From the NCBI GenBank assembly GCA_947650365.1, contig OX393557.1:31960209-32024208 (forward strand): 64,000 nucleotides of DNA, in the 5' to 3' direction. The stretch is from Chamaelirium japonicum. Lineage: Eukaryota; Streptophyta; Magnoliopsida; Liliales; Melanthiaceae. The notes beneath the pieces are model-generated. The model was not told the DNA's origin, made no database searches, and worked only from the letters and a program-made list of their open reading frames with translations. Below, one piece after another: positions 15,401 through 25,684 of the stretch. How positions within the stretch are numbered: position 1 is the first letter of the stretch; each line of letters begins with the position of its first letter. Made by a program: the position numbers and the translations under genes.

Positions 15401-16948
15401 CAATGGCGGAGCCAGGAATTCACTACAGTGGGGGCGACCGTTGCTTGGTTTTAAAAGTTTTACCCGATTTCTACCAATAAATTATTTGAATTGACTACAA
15501 AAAATACTTCGCTTTCTGTTCATAAGCACACAAAAAACTTTCATCCAAAAAATATTACACAAAAAATCGTGAATAACTATCTAGAGAGAGAGAGAATAGG
15601 GTTTTGGTCGGCGCTACAGGCGAACCGCACTTGCCGGTCTCGTCACCGGCCGCGGATTTCGAGCAGAGGATGGCTAGAGTGGACAGGGACGGAGTCTCGG
15701 AGAATATTATTTGAGCTGTGAGATTGTGCGAGGCTACCGCTAGGTAGTCGTGAGACGAACAAGAGAGATAAACGCCGATTTTTTTTAAGTAAACTACACT
15801 TTACCCATTTAAAATTAGGTCAAAAACACTTAAACCCCTTAGTTTAATATATTCCAAATAGCTCCCTAAAGTTTGAAATGTTAGCACAATACACCCTTTT
15901 GTCAACTACTTAATTTCCACATTTGGTAGTCTTTATCTGATCAAAACTGAATTGAAAGGGGTAAAATGTAGGTTTTAAACTATAGAGGGGTTAAGTGTCT
16001 TTTAGCTAAACTTCAGGGGGCCAAAGTATACTATATTTACTGGGTTTTTTTTTCTGACAAACCAGACCCATGAAGTGGGGGCGGGGCCTAGTGCTTGGTG
16101 TGACGGCTGATGCACTAAGCCCACCTCCACTTCATTGGTTTACATTGTCAATGTGTTTGTTGACTAAGATTGTACAAATAACATTACTTTTTTTTATAAA
16201 AAAAAATCTCAGTGGGAGCAGCTACCCCCACTGGGCCTATGTTGGCTCTGCCCCTGGGGCTACTATCCTGCTCCGGGACTCTTCGGGGATCTCGGGCTAG
16301 TGGCTCGAGTTCTCCATCATGCATTGCGTTTAGTGACCTCATTGCGCTAGCCCATCCTTGTCCCTCAATTTGTCGAGGCACCGAGCGAGGGTGAATATTT
16401 TACGCACCCACCATACACCTCGGGGAGTGGTTCATCTTCAACATTCATTGAATCGTTTAAGTAGTTGACTTAGTTCAATCATACACCTCAAAGAGTGATG
16501 GTTGTTCAACCTAAAGTCAAAACATTTAATGCTTACAAGATTAAACACTGAATTATTCAACACTTCCATTATACATTTTAGGGAGTAGTGATTGTTCAAC
16601 ATGCATTAACCGTTTAAGTGGTTGACTAAGTTGTTAAATCATACACTCGGGGAGTGATGGTTGTTCAAACTTCAAAGTGTAAAGACTGTAAACACTAGAT
16701 GAATTAAAAGACTACACACCAAATTGTTCAATCAAACACCTCATGATTGTTCAACTTCACATCAAGGTAAATAACGTCTAGAACTACGAAGTATAAACCC
16801 ATAAACTCATTTAGTTAAGACTTGAAAGTTTAAAAACAGTTATATTTTTTTCCCGAATATGTCTTATTTTTTATTTTTTATTTTTTTATTTTATTTTATC
16901 ATTCCATTAACTAGATGACTACAAAACAACGAGAGAGAGTGAGTGAGT

Positions 16949-17011
<63 letters not shown>

Positions 17012-17473
17012 CAAAGACCGGCGTGCCTGATGATTGCCACATTGGTCGCAGGTGGCGCACGGGACGTATGTGACGGTACTCCCGGAATCGACGATCAGGG
17101 CGAATTCCTGAGGGGGCGTCCCGATGTAGAGACGAGTGGTGTAGTACCTGCAAAGAAGCATCGGATCCAGTAAAACGATAGCAGATCTAGATCAAGAAGG
17201 GGGAAGGAGGGGGGAGTACCCATTGGTGAGGAGATCGTCGTGGAGCCTCATGCGGGCGTCAGCAGTCAAGGGCGCCTCCTCCTTGTGCAGCTGGCGGCGG
17301 CGGAAATGGTACACCTCGGTGGACCGTCTAGTGGAGTTGGCGGGGGAGAGGAAGAGCGGCAGCACCATCTGCGGGGCACCGCCGGCGGCTGAGGATCCGA
17401 CGAAGAGGAGGAGGAGGAGGAGGAGGTGGAGAAGGAGGGCGGTGGGGCTGATCGGATCCCTGACGCGAGCCAT
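439..17473 (-). CDS. Membrane-anchored A1 aspartyl protease, 12 exons
   Basis: Pepsin-family endopeptidase of the plant class with an N-terminal signal peptide and a C-terminal membrane anchor, so it should act in the secretory system or at the cell surface. Coding exons in transcript order: 17473-17220, 17147-17027, 14733-14306, 14200-14044, 9950-9868, 9779-9683, 9542-9470, 9248-9042, 3243-3119, 2818-2717, 2613-2516, 601-439. They join in phase into 1908 nt (635 residues plus stop), the usual length for this subfamily. Residues 1-32 are a Leu-rich signal peptide. Catalytic motifs are DSGST (D105) and DSGTT (D301). The family signatures YIGTPPQ, GIMGLGRG and KDICFSGAG are present. The Ser/Pro-rich linker at about 435-470 is followed by a conserved C-terminal domain (ITFDMSLNVTY, IRWAIFPAG). 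A membrane helix lies at about 590-612, and the tail ends in VPEQELQPL. The Met at 17473 is chosen because the codon two upstream is GTG. Intron 2 appears to have a GC donor. Introns 2, 4, 8 and 11 exceed 1.9 kb and carry transposons. No frame break is seen, so it is probably functional. The substrate is unknown. Confidence 0.93.
1031..1255. repeat. 93-bp identical direct repeat in protease intron 11
   Basis: Positions 1031-1123 and 1163-1255 are identical as read, with a 39-bp spacer (period 132). The perfect identity suggests a recent local duplication. It lies in the last intron of the aspartyl protease and has no coding meaning. Confidence 0.9.
1933..2300. mobile_element. hAT-like MITE with GGGTCGGGT-type core
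   Basis: It begins TAGGGGTGGCAAT and ends in a decayed inverted copy (TCGCCTCCGCTA). The flanks form an 8-bp target duplication with one mismatch: ACTAGGAA at 1925-1932 and ACTAGAAA at 2301-2308. The interior is made of short GGGTCGGGT and AACCCGACCC motifs in both orientations. 368 bp, same family as 41028-41493 and 58255-58769. It lies in intron 11 of the protease gene. Confidence 0.75.
3244..9041. other. Protease intron 8 (5.8 kb), no gene seen
   Basis: This is the largest intron of the aspartyl protease. It is AT-rich, with several short open frames on both strands (for example near 5038-5340 and 8183-8461). None shows a domain I recognise, and the translations around 7880-8800 are broken by stops in every frame. 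No bounded transposon could be delimited here, although decayed ones may be present. Confidence 0.6.
10030..10200. mobile_element. Truncated TAGGGGTGGCAA-type repeat
   Basis: It opens with TAGGGGTGGCAAT and continues with CCGGGT- and GACCCGG-type motifs like the hAT-like MITEs elsewhere in the window. No inverted right terminus and no target duplication was found, so this is probably one end only. It lies in intron 4 of the protease. Confidence 0.5.
10288..10360. repeat. Short direct repeat in protease intron 4
   Basis: A 25-bp stretch beginning GGCATTAACTAAATAG occurs at about 10288-10312 and again at about 10336-10360. It lies just beyond the poly(A) end of the neighbouring LINE fragment. 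Confidence 0.75.
10394..11600 (-). mobile_element. 5'-truncated LINE, C-terminal zf-RVT region
   Basis: On the plus strand it starts with 18 T residues (10394-10411), which is the poly(A) tail of a minus-strand element. Reverse-strand translation gives, in order, RLILGDGFNITFW near 11290-11360, then FMWLAIKEHLPTRVNLWHRR near 10910-10985, followed by a Cys/His-type zf-RVT region and HAWDYLVICVCWGIWREWN. Stops and frameshifts break it, and the reverse transcriptase core is missing. It sits in intron 4 of the protease in the same orientation as the gene. The right boundary is uncertain. Confidence 0.75.
12702..13955. mobile_element. Long-TIR element with minisatellite core
   Basis: The two ends are imperfect inverted copies of each other over roughly 150-200 bp. 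CCAAAACATATATGGCAATT (about 12722) pairs with the reverse of 13915-13940, and the block with TTTTTTATTAGATC and TCTTGAGGAAAAAGATG (about 12815-12880) pairs with 13700-13790. Between them lies a degenerate minisatellite built from GAGGAAG, ATGAAACCCATTCG and similar words (about 12880-13640). No clear target duplication was found. It is in intron 4 of the protease. The long open frame 13283-13891 on the minus strand is just this repeat. Confidence 0.6.
15401..16254. mobile_element. MULE-like nonautonomous element
   Basis: It is flanked by a perfect 10-bp direct repeat TGGGGCTACT (15391-15400 and 16255-16264). The ends are imperfect inverted repeats: GGCGGAGCCAGG with CAGTGGGGGC on the left, and CCCCCACTGG with TTGGCTCTGCC on the right. 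A 9-10 bp duplication fits a Mutator-like element, though the superfamily is my inference. A second MITE (15788-16042) is nested inside. The uninterrupted neighbouring tandem unit shows the pre-insertion site. Confidence 0.65.
15788..16042. mobile_element. 255-bp MITE, copy A
   Basis: The terminal inverted repeats are AGTAAACTACACTTTACCC on the left and the reverse of AGTAAATATAGTATACTTTG on the right. The same sequence lies in the opposite orientation at about 26383-26628, sharing words such as GGGGTTAAGTG, TTTCAAACTTTAGGG and GAAATTAAGTAGTTGAC. Confidence 0.7.
16396..16770. repeat. Degenerate repeats around CACCTCGGGGAGTG
   Basis: Words such as ATACACCTCGGGGAGTG, GTTGTTCAAC and GTTTAAGTAGTTGACT recur four or five times with drift, at a spacing of about 80-160 bp. 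They lie in intron 2 of the protease and no open frame is supported. Confidence 0.5.
16937..17008. repeat. (GAGT)n/(GA)n microsatellite
   Basis: A few GAGT units are followed by about 30 GA repeats. On the transcribed strand of the protease it is a CT-rich tract starting about 20 nt inside intron 2, just downstream of the unusual GC donor. Confidence 0.9.
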
Positions 17474-17704
17474 GGGCACCGCCCGCGAAGGCGTCGGATT
17501 TCGAGTTGCGGGGCCAAAGGTGGGTCGGGATGGATGTGCTCGCCGTCTCGAAGTCTACGTGGAGCCCTATTGGGTTATGATTGCAGGTTCAGAGTTCCCG
17601 ACTTCGTCTCAAAGGGACGGGGGTCTGGGACCCACGGCACCAACTGACGAGTTCACCCACCTGATCGGAGTCGTGCTCGGCACTCGGCAATAGCCGGTAG
17701 GTAC
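17474..17704 (-). promoter_or_regulatory. 5' leader/promoter-proximal region of the protease
   Basis: This is the GC-rich, CpG-rich stretch upstream of the protease ATG, up to the boundary of a MITE. I see no convincing TATA box here. The start codon context is CCCATGG, with the purine-poor -3 position offset by G at +4. Regulation cannot be read from the sequence. Confidence 0.35.
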
Positions 17705-18057
17705 TAGGGATGGTAACCGTGCTGTTTCGGCATTTTTTAAAAAAAAATCAAAACCGTACCATAACACCGAACCATACCGAACCAATATATGGAAATCTTA
17801 CCACACCGTAATGATGTATCATTATATAAAATCAAAATTGCACCATACGGTACGGTATGATACAGTGCACCACAGTTTATTATTATAATATCCTAAACAA
17901 TATGATTTTATGCGATTTTAGTCAAAATCGTAACCGCACCGCTATACCGAAATCAAAACCACACCGTGATGGTTTTATATTTTGGCAAACCAAAACCACA
18001 CCATGCGGTGTGGTTTATCGTGGTTTCCGATTTTATACCGCACCACCACCATCTCTA
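17705..18057. mobile_element. hAT-like MITE next to the protease promoter
   Basis: It starts TAGGGATGGTAACCG and ends with the inverse-like ACCACCATCTCTA. The interior alternates ACCGCACC, ACCATAC and GTGCGGTGTGG words. Flanks GTAGGTAC (17697-17704) and GTAGTTGG (18058-18065) share 5 of 8 bases, so the target duplication is decayed or doubtful. The left end is only about 230 bp from the protease start codon. Confidence 0.55.
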
Positions 18058-18094
18058 GTAGTTGGACATCATGACTGGCCCGACTGAGTGTTGC

Positions 18095-18095
<1 letters not shown>

Positions 18096-18145
<50 letters not shown>
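18096..18145. repeat. (TA)n(GA)n microsatellite
   Basis: About a dozen TA repeats run directly into about 12 GA repeats, bordering the left arm of the foldback element. Confidence 0.9.
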
Positions 18146-18953
<808 letters not shown>

Positions 18954-19307
18954 AGACCTAATCTTAAGTTCTTTTAGCGTATGCTATATTTGCTGAAGGA
19001 CAAGCAATGTTTCAATATCGTACAAGGCCCTCTGAAAAAAAACATGTGCAAGAGTAAGTGGGTATTTGGCATCATTCCGGAGCCGTCCATTTCTATTTCC
19101 AGTTCTATATTTTAAAACTAACGGATAGTATTTGTTCTGGTGGAATGAAGGACTTGGGAACGATATTTCATCACTCCGTGTGTTTTATGCTAACCGGAAT
19201 GCTAAACCATCAAATTATATTAGAAATAGTAATTGATGAAAATACCCTCTTCTAGATGAGGATTAAGCGGAACAATTATTCCTCGTGCCAAACACCCCAT
19301 AAATTTT

Positions 19308-19790
19308 CCACATTTTTTTCCTTTCAAATAACAAAATTGTCCCTCCATGAACCCTCCAACAAAGATATGCATTTGTTACCCACGAGGGGATTGGAGAGTT
19401 GGCAAAGCAACTGATGCTTTGGTGATGAGGTTGTGGGTTCAACTCTTCCTCCCCTCGATTTACCTAGGAGTGAAGTGGGAATTGCCAAGTGGGTCGGGCT
19501 TCACTCCCGGAGGGATTAGTCCGAACCTGAAGTGGGCCATTGCCCGAAAGGTTTCGGGACACCCGCCGATGTTTCCAACAAGAGTATCAATTCTTCGGTT
19601 GACACTGTGATTTCACTGTAGCTGCTATAGTAATTTCACTGTAGCGCACATGCTACATTAAGTCCCCACCATTTTTTTCCCTTCAAATGATAAAATTGTC
19701 CCTCCATAACACCTCCATCAAAGAGTATCCATTCGTCTCCAGTAAGAGTATCAATTCACCGATTGACACTGTGATTTCACTGTAGCTGCT
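19308..19790. repeat. Imperfect duplication flanking a SINE
   Basis: The block running from CCTTTCAAATAACAAAATTG to AAGAGTATCAATTC and GACACTGTGATTTCACTG occurs at about 19320-19620 with the SINE inside. It recurs at about 19678-19790 (CTTCAAATGATAAAATTG onward) without it. The second copy is thus a paralogous empty site. Confidence 0.7.
19378..19572 (+). mobile_element. tRNA-derived SINE (Au-like), copy 1
   Basis: About 195 bp with a tRNA-like 5' part. An A-box-like GTTGGCAAAGCAACTG lies near 19399, and a B-box-like GGGTTCAACTC lies at 19435-19445. The body contains GGGCTTCACTCCCGGAGGG and ends GCCCGAAAGGTTTCGGGACA. It is nearly identical to the copy at 59101-59304. The name Au is from memory of the widespread angiosperm SINE family and is an inference. 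Confidence 0.75.
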
Positions 19791-20036
19791 ACATTAATTT
19801 TCATTATAGCTGCTACAGTGAAATACGCAGATGTAACAGTGAAATCACTGTAGCAAGAGTATTGATTCAGCTAATTGGTACTCTTACCAAACCAAATTGA
19901 TATTGTTGCTACAATGATTTTCATTATGGCTGATACAATGAAATCAATGTGCAAGAGTATCAATTCAACTAATTGATATTGTTGCTACAATGATTTCACT
20001 GTAGCTGCTACAGTGAATTCACTGTAGCATGAGTAT
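19600..20036. repeat. TTCACTGTAGC/GCTACAGTGAA repeat cluster
   Basis: The near-palindrome CACTGTAGCTGCTACAGTG and its variants (TTCACTGTAGC, GCTACAGTGAAATCACTG, AAGAGTATCAATTCA) occur many times in both orientations over about 430 bp. It is noncoding with local hairpin potential. Confidence 0.75.
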
Positions 20037-20463
20037 CAAGTCAATAGTGATAGGTGAATCACACTCAATCCCGGATTTTGGGCTTCCTATCCGCCTACAT
20101 CCACGGCTAGGTATGATTTACCCTTCACTGTTGAGTGCATTGGGTGGTTGTGTAATATGTTTGACTACAGCAGGTACAACCCTAGTTATCAGAACCGGAC
20201 TGGCCGGTCAAACCAGTGAAACGATGACATGGGGTCCGAACAATCTTATTAGACTATTTGGATCAAAAATATATTGCATCCCTAATTAATCGCTCAAACC
20301 AACTGGGTTTCGATGAACACGTTGACTCGATCATTTCGGTAAAACCGATGGGTTTATATGGCAGCCAAAATGACCACTTTGTGCCTCGATCTCTATTAGT
20401 GGAAGGGGGTAACATTTTATTCAGTACTTGATTCATACCAAACAAAAGCGAAGATGTATCTAT

Positions 20464-21132
20464 TAGGGCTGCAACCCGGGCGGGTTGAGGGGTCAACCAA
20501 TGCCCAACCCAAGAGGTTGAATCCGCTGCCCAAGCCCAACCCAACCTAAGGTCGAGTTGAACTTCCTTAGCCCAACCCAACCCAACCAAAGGTCCGGTTG
20601 AACTTCATTAGCCCAAGCCCAACTCATCAGGTTGATCAAGTTGTGCGGGCGGGTTGGTCGGTTTCAACATGATAAAGGAGAAATAGTCAATATATAACAG
20701 TTCCTTTGCGATAATACAATACATAAAGAAATTATTTATATTTTTATATAGGTGATGGTTCATCATTGGATGGATAAATACTCATCCAACAATGGCCATT
20801 AGAAAGCCGGATAAATATCTATCAAAGTTCCACCACAGTGCGACCTCAACTTGTATTCAACATATGGATTTTGATTGGACATATTCAATATTATATTATA
20901 TTATATTTACTAAATGGTCGGTTTCAGGTTGGGTCGGGTTGCGGGTTGCCCGAAGCCTCTGTCCAAGCCTAACCCGAATTGAGGTCGGGTTGGAATTTTC
21001 CAACATGAATTGAGGGGTTGGGATTTTCCAACCCATGCCCAACCCATACAAGTAAAATCCCAACCTAGGCCCGCCCAAATTCAGGTTGGTCTCGGGTTGG
21101 GCTCGGGTTGGCCCGCCCAAGTTGCAGCCCTA
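20464..21132. mobile_element. hAT-like MITE, perfect 8-bp target duplication
   Basis: The terminal inverted repeats are TAGGGCTGCAAC and GTTGCAGCCCTA. The perfect target duplication is GTATCTAT at 20456-20463 and 21133-21140. Both subterminal parts are rich in GGTTGGGTCGGG-type words, while the centre (about 20670-20915) is AT-rich. 669 bp, noncoding. Confidence 0.85.
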
Positions 21133-21479
21133 GTATCTATGAGAAATGGAAAAAAAGAGGCGTGCAAATCAAGCAACAGGTGGAGTATTAAGGTGGAACT
21201 GATACTCCAAATGTAATTATCATATTAACTATATAAGAAAAACCTAAATTTTTTAAAAAACAAAAGAAGAGTCTTAATGAAGAAAGGAACGAGGGAAGAT
21301 ATTTAATGCGAGAAACATTTTGACTGGGGGAGGCGATTAAAACCAAAAAGTGACGATCTGCCTATATGAATTAAATCACATTATATATATATAGTGACTA
21401 GTATATTACTATTTGTGATATACCATGTTGTATTTATATATAAGTAATGCATGTACCTATCGGCATGCAAAAGATTTCA

Positions 21480-21660
21480 AGACCAGTGACAATATTTTAA
21501 GAAATGTGACAATATTTCAAAGTTGACAAAAAAATATTTGGAGAATGGCGATAATATTTCAAGGGAGTAAGCAATATTTCGAAGGTGATAACAATATTTC
21601 ATGAACGGTGATAATATTTTTAGGAACATGACAATATTTTGTTAGCGTTGATAATGCTCG
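21480..21660. repeat. Degenerate GTGACAATATTTCA repeats
   Basis: Words such as GTGACAATATTTCA, GCGATAATATTTCAA and GTGATAACAATATTTC recur about every 25-30 bp, with drift, six to eight times. Confidence 0.6.
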
Positions 21661-21949
21661 TGTATGTCAGCACTCAAATGGGGTGGCAAAATTGTTCGAT
21701 GGTGCCCATAATCGACTGGAGCATTCATATTTGGCTGGAGAGCTCAAACTTGACGAAAACAGCCTAATTCGTTGACGATGCTCACATTCGGAAGAAGTGG
21801 CCACATTTGGAACTGCAACTCCCGCATTTGACGATAAAATACTATACATTCAGTTTGGACAGTAAAAAATCAATTATGGTGTTAACATTCCCACCCACAC
21901 CCATCCATATTCGGTGAGAAAGTCCAAATTCATTGGAGGCACCAATAAT

Positions 21950-22135
21950 ATATGAGGTCGCCATCATATAGCGGTGATGACAAACTTCGATACGGTAAAA
22001 CACAGTTGGCGGCACCGATATTCAGTGTTGGGGCCCATATTTGGCAAGGGTGCCCACATTCAATGTGGGTACCTACATGTAGCGGGGACAACAAAATTTG
22101 GTACGGTAAAACACAGTCGGCCGCCTTCGTCGACC
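21950..22135. repeat. Short imperfect duplication
   Basis: TACGGTAAAACACAGT with its flanking ATAGCGGTGATGACAAA / GTAGCGGGGACAACAAAA occurs twice, about 125 bp apart. No gene is seen in this region. Confidence 0.55.
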
Positions 22136-22159
22136 ACTACAATGCCGAAAAATATGAAA

Positions 22160-22942
22160 AAATTATAGGAGGCGTGAAAATTATATATTACAGCTTACAT
22201 TTGGCTTTACACTTAAAAATAAAATTATTGTGTTTATCTCCCCCCGCCCCAAAAAAAATATAACAAAATTTTTTTCTTGAAAAAATCATGTTGGGATTTG
22301 GTGTTTTTTCTATGTAATATTGGGCTACTATAACATAATCAAATTGATTTTTTTTTAATTGTATGATCTATTGAAATGATATTTCTTATTATTTTTTTTC
22401 TTATCAGAGTTACTGCTGCTTTAGCCAGTGCAAGAAATGAATTCTTGTGAAGATATGATGATTTTGGCTTAAACATATCTTCGGATGGTCTCTTTTTCTA
22501 TATCATCAAAGCTCCTCGGTCCATTTCTCTCAGGGTAACTATCATTCTCTATAGTCACGTCAATACCTAAGAGAGGCAGTAACTTCATATAATTCTGGCA
22601 AGATGCCTCGTTTCACCACTTACCCAAATGATCATTTTATACTACTGAGAGAACTTGTACGTATATTCAAGTAAAGTTCAATTTTACCAATGTTCGGGTC
22701 GCCATAAAAGCAAGTTACGCCCTTCCCATATAGCAACTATGTCGCACTATTCCTCCTTCTGTGCATTAGACCATGCGTATTCGTTGTCAAGCGAAAAGAC
22801 CTCTCCCCATGCGGAACACTATGTATTTAAATTTCCTTCGTGGACTATTTCCATATCATCAGCTCCTTGCCCTTGCTCATTCTCTCCTTATACTCTTTTG
22901 TTGATGTTTTTCTCATTGCCACATTGCTAATTGTATTGCTTC
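22160..22942. other. Intergenic, nothing recognised
   Basis: AT-rich sequence with short open frames only. I see no domain, repeat boundary or RNA gene. Confidence 0.6.
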
Positions 22943-23905
22943 TCAATGTAGCTGAATTTTTCTACGTTTATCATCAATTATGATTTCTATACATCGATCA
23001 TCATTTTCATTGCTCTCAATATCTCCAAAAAGTAGCAATTCGAGCACAAGTAGCTCTTTCTTCCTTCCAACAAAATTGACATTTCGTGAAAACGAAAATT
23101 CCTCCTTGGCCAACTCCTTGCACCTCTTCACCTTCTCTACCACACTGCTCCTTCCCAATCCTATCCCAAGCTGCGCAACCAGATCCAAAATGCAATCTCT
23201 GAAGTTACCCACACTCACCTCCAACCTCGCATTCGTCCGTGAAAAGCCCTTTCACCGTCTCCGACCCACCATTATTTCTCCAATCCTTCATATGTCGACC
23301 AAAGCTTGCCCCCATCTCTCTCCCACAACTCTTCCCTCCTCTCGACGATATCCCTTGCATTGCACTCCTTCAAAAGCCCGAAAGAAGACCAGGAGCAACT
23401 TCCTCCGCTCCAAAAACACCATCATCTCCTTGATGTTATACGGGTTTGAAAAGGATCCCCGCATGACCACCACCACCCCATAGGTGGTCGCATCCATCGC
23501 CGCCCTTGACATGCCATGGGCGTGGGCATCCCCGCACCATCTCCGGTTTGAAAAGAAGCACAACATGCCCTGCATTTCGAGCTCGGCGCAGAGCCACTTG
23601 ACGAAGCGGAGCAGCGACGGATTCCGGCCACACATGTCAAGGTATACGTCGTAGCTTGTCACCCTCGCGTAGAGGGTCACTGCGTCGAGGTGCCTCTTGA
23701 GATCCGAGCTAGCACGGGACCCATGGCCCCAGTTAGGATTTGAAGAATCGGTTTTGGAAATTCCCCCACCCAAGAGGTGCTCGGAGGAAGGCCTAAATAA
23801 GGGGATAGGGTGGGGTGAGGGAACGGGGTCGAGGGACGGGGGAACGGGAAAAATAGTGCTTTTCGATCGGATCGAGGTGGGGATCGACATGTCTAATTCC
23901 GACAA
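22943..23905 (-). pseudogene. TIR-domain gene fragment, XTNX/TNP-like
   Basis: The reverse strand encodes a divergent TIR-like domain (SYDVYLDMCGRNPSLLRF, FVKWLCAELEMQG, DATTYGVVVVMRGSFSNPY). After a break it continues with the linker typical of the plant XTNX group (NFRDCILDLVAQLGIGLGR, EFSFSRNVNFVGRKKELLVL, FGDIES). XTNX proteins are a conserved, small TIR-NB-ARC-TPR class thought to signal through nucleotide-binding switches. The identification is from remembered family patterns. The two open pieces (23905-23288 and 23224-22943) lie in different frames with stops between them. The sequence stops before any P-loop NB-ARC motif, and the TPR part is absent. It is therefore a truncated, frameshifted relic, although an unseen splice structure cannot be fully excluded. 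Confidence 0.6.
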
Positions 23906-23999
23906 TGGAGACTGAGCGGCATAGTGGTAGGAGGTGCAAGATTGAGGACAATGAGGAGGAGGTTAGGGTGATGGGAGCAATAATGGTCATTCGTCGCCC

Positions 24000-25230
24000 G
24001 TCACCGTCGCTATCTACCAGTAATAGTCGTCTGCCGCCTGCTCGTCGTCTTATGGATGGGTGGTAGGGGTTGGTTTTTTTTTTTTTTGATAATCTATCTC
24101 TGGGAATGGTGTAGGGGTTTGGTTTTGAAAGGAGAGAAACCAAGCTATTATAATCATTTTAATTTGAAAACTTGCCTCTAAAAAGCCAATAATAATAAGG
24201 GCACTAAATAGATACTATAGAGAGAAAAGAGGCATTATTTACCTCTTACTTGTCATTCAAAAGAGAATAAGGGACCTTAATTACAGTCATTGATAGCTCT
24301 CAAAGAGAAAAATCAGGTGAAGGAATAAAAATTGAGTCGATTTTAAGAAAAATTAGGATAAGGAATGAATGCAGATTTTAAATGGCATTTTACTTGCCAT
24401 TCAAAAGAGAATAAACCAAGGGACATTAATTAATTACAGCCATTGATGGCTCTTCACGAGGAAAATCAGGTGAAGAGGAGAGGGAGATCGGGTGTGATTG
24501 ACTTCCAATTTGGAGCCGATGGTGTCAATTCCACTCACTGAGGAGTAGGAGGGAAGATGAGAGGGAAATCCGTGGATGGTCAGTTATGTCTCTCTCTCTC
24601 TCTCCTCGCAAAAATGGATACCTCTCTTTCTCTCTCTAGTAATTGGGAAGATCGAGATTTAAGCGGGCTGGTCCGACTGGATGCATTGGATATTTGAGAT
24701 CAGAATATGTTGAGTTGTTTGATGCATTGGACTGTTGAGATCAGAATAGGTTAGAGTCATAGTCTTGCTGATCCGATGATCGTTTCCTTTTTGGGAGATC
24801 CAAATATCAGGATTTCAGATTGTTGGATGCAATGGATGACTGAAATCGGATAGTTTATCCCTCGGGGTGAATGTTCACATGGGTTTAAATCCTAGTCTTT
24901 TATTTTAAATGAATCATGATTGTTGTTTGTACCCCCCATAAAATTGTTCCCTATTATATAGATAGAATCTACAGATTCTACAAACCATGTATTTTAGATT
25001 TTTTAACTTTAGGTATTTTTTTAAAAGAATCACTAATTTTAATATTTTTATATATTATTTATATATAGCACCGGTTCAACCGGTTGACCTAGAAATCAGT
25101 GACCAAGGATCCAAACTTGGTCAACATCTAGTCCTGGTTTGATAACATAGGGTACAAGTGTTTCACTAAATATTTAACACACACACATACCCCGAAAAAA
25201 AAAAACTTCCTTACATTATTTTATGCACCT
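24000..25230. other. Intergenic, short repeats only
   Basis: It holds a TC microsatellite near 24588-24605 and a repeated phrase ATTACAGYCATTGATRGCTCT with GAGAAAAATCAGGTGAAG at about 24280-24330 and 24430-24480. It also holds recurring GGATCAGATTGTTGGATGCATTGGA-like text around 24660-24850. No gene is seen. Confidence 0.5.
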
Positions 25231-25684
25231 TTTGTTAGTTACCTCACTCCACTCCCCAATAGTCCAAAAATATCATAGGTGTCCCTTGGGATTTTTTTAG
25301 AGCAATGCGATGAAACCCGTATATGTGTTACCCCTGTATACTCAAGTAGTGTGGGGGACCCACATGCAAGCGTGCCCCCTACCCCTCCTATAGGGTTAAA
25401 TATCGGTATCATCCTTAAGGATTGCGATTGTGTAACTTGGGTCTAATTCTAAGGATTAAAACAATTAGAGAATGAGAGTTTTGTGATGAATTACAAAATT
25501 AAATAAACTAATATTACGTGATTAAACTAATGAAAAAAATCAAGTAGGGAGAATCTAGAATTGAGAATCCACCGTTAGCTATGAACTAGCCTATTTATGC
25601 CAATTTGGGTTTGTTAATTTCAATAGAGCATTCGATCATTTGTGATTATAAATCATAACGGAATCTCAACGAGAGTTATTACCT

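Larger units (their letters stand above)
15119..16320. repeat. Tandem repeat split by a transposon
   Basis: Units carrying GCTCCGGGACTCTTCGGGG and GGGCTAGTAGCTGCT occur at about 15294-15348, 15349-15400 and, after the insertion at 15401-16254, again at 16261-16310. They lie in intron 2 of the protease. The translations are repetitive and not a gene. Confidence 0.7.

Noticed and set aside
16396-16770. CRISPR-like spaced repeats
   Set aside because: Repeat units are degenerate and irregularly spaced in a plant intron; no CRISPR features.
19399-19446. tRNA gene
   Set aside because: Only A- and B-box-like words are present; no cloverleaf can be drawn, and the sequence recurs as a SINE with target duplications.
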